Source of the DNA: Cochliopodium minus
Lineage: Eukaryota > Discosea > Himatismenida > Cochliopodiidae
Reading direction: 5' to 3'
Length of the DNA: 25,000 nt
Assembly (NCBI GenBank): GCA_024220525.1
Contig: JAMYWO010000050.1
Coordinates: 94,714-119,713, forward strand
Shown here: in pieces, positions 18,617 through 25,000 of the stretch
How the letters are laid out: the number at the start of each line of letters is the position of its first letter
Numbering within the stretch: position 1 is the stretch's first letter
Program-made: the position numbers and the translations under genes
Notes under the pieces: generated by a model
Database searches by the model: none
What the model saw: only the letters and a program-made list of their open reading frames with translations
Told to the model about the DNA's origin: nothing

Positions 18617-21393
18617 CTATTTTGGATCATTTTTATTTTCTTTTTCGTTGTTCAAATTTTTCTCATATTTCATTTGGGAGAATATTTCATCAACAATGAA
18701 TGAAGTCAAAGTCTCTCCAAAAGCTTCTTTGAAACTTTTAAGGAAAATAACACCTAAAGGAAGATCTTTATCATCTGTATTTCTGATTTCTTGTTTTCTA
18801 CCTCTACTTCTTCTTCTCCTTTTATTTTCTTTTTTTAGAAAATATTCTTCAGTGAGAGAAATGTCAGAAGCAGAACCAGCCCATAACATAATTGACAATT
18901 CATTTTTTTTGGAGATTTCCTTTTTGAGAAGATTTTCGACAAGATTCCTTTTTTCAATCACTGTTTCTACTAGTAACTCTTGAGGAGATGATTTGTCCTC
19001 GATAAAAATAGAAAGAATATATTCCTTTTCGCCTATTCTCACCAAAACTTTCAAAAGTGAATTGAATCCACAATTGCTTGATGGAAAACTACAAATATCA
19101 CCATTTCCAATTTTTTCTTTTGTTACATTCGAAAATTCAAGTTGGAAAGGATTTAGTTTAATTTTCTGTTTATGAGGATCTAGAATTATAAAGGTTTGGG
19201 TAGGATCAATGAGATTAAGAAAAGAGTCCTTGTAATGATTGTCATTGGGATTAAATCTGAGAGAATATTGGAACAATTCAGACAAACTCACCTCTATTAT
19301 TCCTCTTGCTTGGAGACCAAGAAGTTTCATATAAATTGAATTTATCACGAATATTTCAAGAGCATCCCCATTGAATGGTTTGGGTTCTATGATGAGAGCA
19401 AGGCTTTTTGCAAATTCCTTTGTTGCATTGTTTTTTGATTCTCTGGCTCTCTCTGCAAAAGTGGTGAAACACAACCTAAATTTTAAAAAATGAATAAAAA
19501 AATTCATGAAAGCAACAAAAATAAATATTTTAAAAGAGATTTATCAATTTAATATATTAAAATTGAAAAAATTTGAAAGATAATATTAATTGAAAGTGTC
19601 ACTTTGTTGAGACAGGCAAAAAAGAATCCTTTTTTTGAAAAGAAAAATTGTTTTCTCCCTGAAAATATATTTGATTTGTTATCTCTTCGGAAGAATTGTT
19701 ATAGAGACCATTAGAGATTAGATCAACAACAACATGTTTGAGATTTCCAAAGGTAAAACTAAAAGTTTCATCTGTGAAAACTTTTCTTCCCAAAGTAGCT
19801 TCAATGAAATCAAAATGAATATGATGGTTGACATAATCTTTTTCTAATAAATAAGTTAATAGGTTCATCATGGATTTATAATATTGCAACTCTTCCGAGC
19901 CAACCTGACCACCCTCGTAAATGGAAATGTTAGTTTTCTTTTCGGACTCTTCACTGTATTTTTTAAAAAGGAGACATAGAGTTTCAAGAGATCTCTTGTG
20001 TTTAAAGACATTGGTGATCATTCTTCGATTTGCATCTCTTTTCTCCCAATATTTTGACATCAAGTCTTGTGCTTCTTCTATTGTAAAAGGAATAATATAA
20101 CAATCTTCCACATATTTACTGCTGATTTCAAATATTTCGTTGGGAATGAAAGAAGTGTAACAAAATCTGACTGAAAACTTTTTTGATTTCATTACTGTTT
20201 TCGAATAATGGTTGGCTGCATCTGAATTCAACTTTACAATATTCAACATACTGCTTTGATTTTCTGACCTGATTGATTCATCCAACATCAAAACAATCTG
20301 TATAAGTTGATTATCATTTATCTTTTTTTTTTTTCTGATGTAATAGTTTGCGAATAAGAGAACTTTATAAATTATCAACTCTTGTTTCTTAATTAAAGTC
20401 GCAAAGGAAGGATAATCATAAATTCCCTCTATAAACCTATTCAAGTAGTTTAATATAAAAATGAGTTAAGAGATGAAATTTGGTTAATAATGAAATAGTT
20501 TATAAATTAATTTTTAAATTTATTTACAGCTGAAATAGGATTCTAATTGAAATTTCTTTGTTAACTTTTATTGTATCTATCTCAGTTTTATTTGGATCTT
20601 TAGTATAATAACTCCAGTATCTCAAAGAAATAACAATGGGGAAAAGAGTATGCTTAATTTTATTGTATCCCTCTTCAAGATTTGTGAGATCATTGTATTT
20701 ATCTTTTTCATAATTTTTTGCGGACAATTCATCCAAATTATGTTCAGCCAAACATTGAGAGATTGTATCCAATGCGAAAGACTAAAAAAATTTAATTAGT
20801 TTAAAAAAAAAATAATAATACATTCATTTTTCAAAAAAAAATAATTTACTTTTCCAGTGCCTAATCCCCCCAAAATACGAATAGGAACATCAATTTCATT
20901 AATGATCAAATAAGAGAGAAACTTTCTCAGAACAAAAGTTGAACCTTTGAATTCAAAATTAGGTTTATTCTCTGAAACTTTATTTTGGATTGTTGGATCT
21001 TCTTTGAGAACAATAAAATCCTTTTTAGCAACACCCTCTATTATTTCAATAACTTTTTCATATTCTCCCCTGTCAATTAAGAATGCAAGTTGATCAATTT
21101 CATTTGGATTTTCCTCTTCATATCGCATCTAATTTATTACAATTATCAATAATATTGCATAAAAAAAATTTCATATTATTATAATTTAAATTGAATAAAT
21201 AAATATTATTTAAATAATAATTTACAATTTTAAGTTTTTTGAGTTTCTTCAAGATTTTATTTTGTTGGATATTTGTGATACGTATGAAATCCTTTCTTTC
21301 AAAATCCTTTTGTGATAAAAACTTGAGGTCTTCAAGTGTTTCATATCCCCCATCAACAAAATTTGTGTAATATTTTTCTAATTTGATTGATTT
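18617..21393 (-). CDS. SAM-domain P-loop NTPase with possible PD-(D/E)XK-like C-terminus (5'-partial)
   Basis: Exons in coding order: 21393-21226 (truncated at the N at 21394), 21128-20850, 20781-20528, 20436-19603 and 19475-18617. They give 797 residues up to TAG. Residues 1-56 fit a SAM domain (FVDGGYETLEDLKFLSQKDF ending ILKKLKKLK), a protein-protein interaction fold. A Walker A motif, GGLGTGKS, forms across a splice junction at residues 143-150. A Walker B-like IVLMLDES follows at about 281-288. The region after that is helical (MSKYWEKRDANRRM). The C-terminal part has a strand pair ending IFIEDKSS (Glu and Lys near 671 and 673), which could be the E-x-K of a PD-(D/E)XK nuclease; an upstream Asp lies at about 638. 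NTPase plus such a nuclease resembles RHS/Crinkler proteins. SAM and NTPase are firm, the nuclease tentative. Confidence 0.72.
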
Positions 21394-21394
21394 N
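21394..21394. other. Single N, probable assembly join
   Basis: One undetermined base lies between two genes that point away from it. Both are cut at their 5' ends: the minus-strand SAM exon has no start codon before the N, and the plus-strand GLUG gene begins with an internal exon 31 bp to the right. A gap of unknown length written as one N explains both. Confidence 0.7.
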
Positions 21395-21424
21395 AAAATT
21401 TTTTTATGACATTTTTTTTTTTAG

Positions 21425-23153
21425 GAAATGACTCTGTTGGAGGTTTTGTTGGGGTCAGGTAGGTTATCTTTTAAGATTTTTTTTTTTTTATTAATTTATA
21501 TTTTCAAATAGTCAATCAATGATGATCCAAAAAACTGGAATTTATAAGGGAACAATACTCTCCTCTGGAAGTGCTTGTATTTTTATTTTTTTTGGATTAT
21601 TAATTAAATATTTTGTTATGTTTAGACGGTTTAGCAAAAATAACTACTTTTACTATTGACCAAGCTTTTGTTCTCTCTCAAGTTATATTGACAGGTAATG
21701 TTAGTGCTAATGGATTGATCAATCCAGGGAATAATGCAAAGGGGACAATGTCAAACAGTTATGTTAAATGCAGAATCAACTCTGTGTTAAGTATTTAAAT
21801 TGATATAAATTTTCTGTTTATAGTATTTGATATTTTTTTTTAAATAAATTGAAATATTTTTTATTTTTTGTAAATTTCAACCAATCTTTTATAATTTTTA
21901 GCTTGTTCTGGATTATTTGGGGAATTTGTTACTGAAGCAAATGTCACAAATAGTTATTCTGCAGCAACTTTTGGAGGAGGTTGTACAGGTCGACAAATAA
22001 CTGCTAACAGCACTGGATCCATTTATTCTTTTGTAAATACATTTTATGAAAATACTTCTGATTCTGGACTAGGTCTACAAACAGGATTAACAGGATTTAG
22101 TCTCTCTGATTTGGTAAAAAAATAATTTCAAAAATCTTCTTTAAAAATGAGTTTTTATTAATTTTTTATTTACAGATAAAACAAGTGGAAATAGATTATG
22201 ATCAGTGCACCATTTGGAAGGGGGACAGATTAGGGATAGAAATTGTGTCTGGATTATTCAACTTTTGCACAACGACTTTTCCTCCTTCTACAATCCTCCC
22301 CTCCACAATCACACTTTCAACAATGCTTCCCACAACAATGCTTCCCACAACATCAAATCCAACAACATCAGATCCTAGTATTCAAACAAACTTCCCTTCG
22401 TCTTCAAGCCCGCCTAATTGTTTATATAATGTTCCAAATTGCCAGAAATGTGGGAAAGAAGGGTTATTGGTGAGTGATTCTTCTTTATACACCATTACTT
22501 GCATAGAAACAAAAAATTTTTGGTCCTATTCTTTTTCAAACAAAAATGATTCCAATACTTTCACTATTTCTGAGACTGTCTATTTAAACTCTACAAATGT
22601 CTTTATTCCTTCGAATATCACACAAAATTCAAATTCAAGCATCTTCATTTATTTAAACAACCAAAATGACACTTCTCCTTTTTTCAATGTTTCTGGATGT
22701 ATCGAATTGAAAGGAAAAATCACAATTATTTTGGACATAAGACCAAAAAATAGTTCCACAAATAACGTTTTACTTTTCAATTACAATTGTACCCAAATCG
22801 CTAAATTTTCCAATTCGCAGTTGACTGTCAATCCAACTTATCAAAAGAAAAAATGTGACAACTTTTCTCCTATTATTCTCAACCAACAAAACTCTTTATC
22901 TGTTTCCCTCTCAACAACCTTGGACGCAAATTGCAAATTAAAATTAGGATTGATCATAGGCCTATGTGTGGGGATTCCTGTTTTGATCATCACGATTGCT
23001 CTTGTCTCCATTTTTGTTATAAAATCTCTTTCTAAACACCAAGTTGAAAAATTTGTATCTAAAAATAACCAAACTTTCAAAGATAACCATTCCCACAAAG
23101 ATAAGACAAATTGGAAAGATTTTAGAACAGATAATGAAATGAACAAAATTTAG
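21425..23153 (+). CDS. GLUG-repeat, Thr-rich type I membrane protein (5'-partial)
   Basis: Predicted cell-surface protein, possibly an adhesin or receptor. Exons 21425-21458, 21512-21576, 21626-21790, 21902-22113 and 22176-23153 give about 483 residues. The start and signal peptide are missing. The first exons encode beta-helix-like GLUG repeats (NDSVGGFVGVS, then GNVSANGLINPGN and CSGLFGEFVTEANVTNSYS). A Thr/Pro/Ser-rich mucin-like linker follows (STMLPTTMLPTTSNPTTSDP). Next comes a Cys-containing ectodomain with many N-glycosylation sequons, one membrane segment (LGLIIGLCVGIPVLIITIAL) and a basic, hydrophilic tail of about 45 residues. The end of exon 2 is uncertain; a donor after 21570 keeps the phase. 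This architecture is common among protist surface proteins. Ligand unknown. It stops with TAG. Confidence 0.78.
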
Positions 23154-23308
23154 TATTTTCTTCAATTTTTGAAAATTGATCAATTTTAATTCAAAATAAA
23201 ATAAAAGGATCATCTTTGCCTTTTTAAATCAAATAAAAGCATTTGGAATATTTGAATTATTCCTTGAGAAACAAATTATTAATTTTTAACTCAAAGAAAT
23301 AAAAAAAA

Positions 23309-24309
23309 ATGGACCCCAATAATGAAACACAATTGGAAATAGAATCAAACAATGAAATAAAAGAGAATGATGAAAATTTGATTGCAAATCTTGATGATAC
23401 TCCTAATCTTGAAGATAGTAAAGAATTGATCTATGAAATGGATCAAAATAACGACTCAAATGAAAAGATAGAGAAAATTGATGGTGAAATAAATAATCAT
23501 ATTGAAAATAATGAGAATAGGTTTAAACCAAATTAAATATTTCTCTTCAATTAACGATATAATAATTTGATTTATAAAGCAAAAAGAGACCTCTATCACC
23601 CAATAATGATGCAACTGAATCCAAAAAGAGAAAGGAAGATAATAATCATGAAAAGGACAAAGAAGATATCGAAAATCAGTCGACAGAGAAAGAAATCAGA
23701 GAATCGTTTGATGAAAGCGAGCAGGATGTACATACATGTAAAGAACAGCAATTAAAATTGGAGCATTTGGATTTTGATCCAAATCTTCCTGATGAATATA
23801 TTGACAAATGGGATGAATACCATGTCAAACTTCCTTGCTCTCCGAGCAATACATACAGAAGAAGAACTGAGCCCGAAAAAAAATTGAATAAATGGTATTT
23901 AATAGGTAGTGTATTGAGTTATCCCATCACCAATACACAAGAATTAGATGTAAAAAAAAATTTCATTCATTTAATAACTACATAAAAATTAATAGTGTAA
24001 ATTTGAAATATAAATTTATCATAATGACGGAAATATTCACAAATTTAATTATTCCACAATAAAACTTTAATTTTTTAAAAAAAAAAAACAAATATAGGGA
24101 GCAATAAACGCATACAACAGTACAGAAGTGGACATAGAAGGTTTTTCAAAGTACCTGGACAATTTACACCAAAAACAAAAAATAAAGTTTTTTTCTCAAA
24201 CATTGCCCTTCATAATCAAATTGATCCTAAGAACACCCCACCTTTTCAAAGATCCCATACCATTATTGGTTCCCCAAGTGAAAAAAACGGTCAAACTTAC
24301 TCAGATTCA
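23309..24309 (+). CDS. PARG: Poly(ADP-ribose) glycohydrolase, N-terminal part (3'-truncated at N)
   Basis: Exons 23309-23520, 23580-23949 and 24098-24309 join in phase to about 264 residues before the N at 24310. Residues 1-70 are acidic and Asn-rich. A bipartite nuclear-localisation-like stretch, KKRPLSPNN then KKRKED, follows. The PARG accessory helical domain starts with WDEYHVKLPCSPSNTY and KWYLIGSVLS. It continues through SKYLDNLHQKQKIKFFSQTL and ends at DPIPLLVPQVKKTVKLTQ, equivalent to the 'PIPLLKQKMNHSITMSQ' region of animal PARG. That is where the catalytic macrodomain part should begin, but after the N no PARG sequence follows. The missing half is exactly the kind present at 73-1178. 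The donor after 23949 is chosen because it joins the family-conserved segments in frame. Confidence 0.9.
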
Positions 24310-24310
24310 N
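24310..24310. other. Second single N, probable assembly join
   Basis: The PARG exon is interrupted mid-domain at this base. The sequence after it is AT-rich intron-like DNA leading into an exon that is not PARG. A collapsed gap explains this better than an ambiguous base in a continuous gene. Confidence 0.65.
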
Positions 24311-24361
24311 ATATTAATAAAAAATATTACAAATAATAAAAACTTAATTTTTAATTAAAAG

Positions 24362-24947
24362 AATACAAGCAAAGTTCAGAATTGATGCAAGAATCACAAG
24401 AAAAGTGTGCGAAGCTCCAAAAAATGTTAGAGTGGAACAATACCAGACTTGAAAATAGACCAAACTACAAGGTAATTATTTTTTGATACAAATCAATAAA
24501 AACTTGTAATCACGTTTTTGTTTGTTAAACTAATTGCACAGCAAAGTTTTTTTTTAAAAAAATAAATATTATAATTCAAATATCATTCATTTATTTTTAA
24601 TTTTTACTTTATTTTTAAATATAATTTTTTTTTAAAACTGAAAAAATTTTTCTTATTTTTAGGAATTGAGTTTAGTGGAAAAGAATATAGAATTCATCTC
24701 TCAAAAGCTGAAATATTGCAGCGAAATGGTAGCATTAAGGACAATAAGACAGGGAATCAACGAATCCATCTTTAAAGTATGCGAAATGGTCTACCTGAAG
24801 GTCCCGGAGAAGACTGAGATCATTAAGAACACTTTACCTGAACACTTTGATCTCATCAAGCTCAACATCACCAATCTCAAAATCATTTTCAATTCTTATT
24901 TCAAACAGAAAGATAGAATCTATGAAGAAGAGCACAAAACTGTATAG
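24362..24947 (+). CDS. Unrecognised helical protein, C-terminal part (5'-partial)
   Basis: I do not recognise this protein. Two exons, 24362-24471 and 24663-24947, join in phase 0 to 131 residues and end with TAG. The first begins after an intron-like AT stretch with an AG acceptor, so upstream exons are missing, probably in the gap at 24310. The sequence is charged and predicted helical (ELMQESQEKCAKLQKMLEW, then VEKNIEFISQKLKYCSEM), with heptad-like hydrophobic spacing suggesting a coiled coil. A second helical part contains LPEHFDLIKLNITNLKIIF. No zinc-binding, membrane or catalytic motif is visible. It could also be an altered 3' end of the preceding PARG gene, but nothing in it resembles the PARG catalytic fold. 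Confidence 0.6.
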
Positions 24948-25000
24948 AATTTTTTTTTATTTTCAAAAGTTTTTGTTTTCATGTTTATTTTTTTTGAAAA

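Noticed and set aside
1-25000. tRNA, rRNA, CRISPR or bacterial operon features
   Set aside because: No B-box-like or conserved rRNA words, no regular spacer-repeat array and no Shine-Dalgarno-led gene clusters are visible. The introns and protein families are eukaryotic.

Overview
The window looks like nuclear DNA of an AT-rich, intron-rich unicellular eukaryote. Introns are GT-AG, often 45-130 bp, and strongly T-rich on the sense strand. The usual donor is GTAAAA or close to it and the usual acceptor is a T-run followed by AG. TAA, TAG and TGA all end convincing reading frames, so the standard code is used. A GatC gene with a leader-like extension implies a mitochondrion. Asn-rich tracts, many RGS domains and a Thr-rich GLUG-type surface protein suggest an amoeboid protist (Amoebozoa- or Heterolobosea-like). 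That placement is inference. I assembled every gene model by hand from reading frame, splice phase and domain continuity.

Layout, left part (1-12283). The 3' half of a poly(ADP-ribose) glycohydrolase (PARG) is followed on the same strand by a five-exon gene encoding four RGS domains. Next is a ten-exon F-box gene with a SKP1-like region and two RanBP2/NZF zinc fingers. A minus-strand C2-domain membrane protein with a 24-nt micro-exon and a 760-nt intron is divergent from the mitochondrial GatC gene. A small secreted protein follows.

Middle part (12416-17338). A minus-strand eIF4G-related protein has MA3 and W2 domains, no MIF4G, and a roughly 600-residue Asp/Arg/Lys/Asn tail. A minus-strand SDR-fold protein lacking the YxxxK motif follows, then a hairpin-rich intergenic stretch.

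Right part (17887-25000). A minus-strand SAM-domain P-loop NTPase has a C-terminal region that may be a PD-(D/E)XK nuclease, as in RHS/Crinkler proteins. Its distal part is out of frame. A single N at 21394 separates it from a plus-strand GLUG-repeat, mucin-like type I membrane protein. Both genes lose their 5' ends at that N. Next comes the 5' half of a PARG gene, cut off at a second N (24310), and then the 3' end of an unrecognised helical protein. The two Ns are best read as assembly joins of unknown gap, so gene order and completeness to the right of 21393 are uncertain.

The genes do not form a pathway. The themes are ADP-ribose removal, G-protein signalling, ubiquitin ligase function, translation control and surface or defence proteins. 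The strongest candidates for something undescribed are the SAM-NTPase-putative nuclease protein, the F-box/SKP1-like/NZF fusion and the four-RGS protein.
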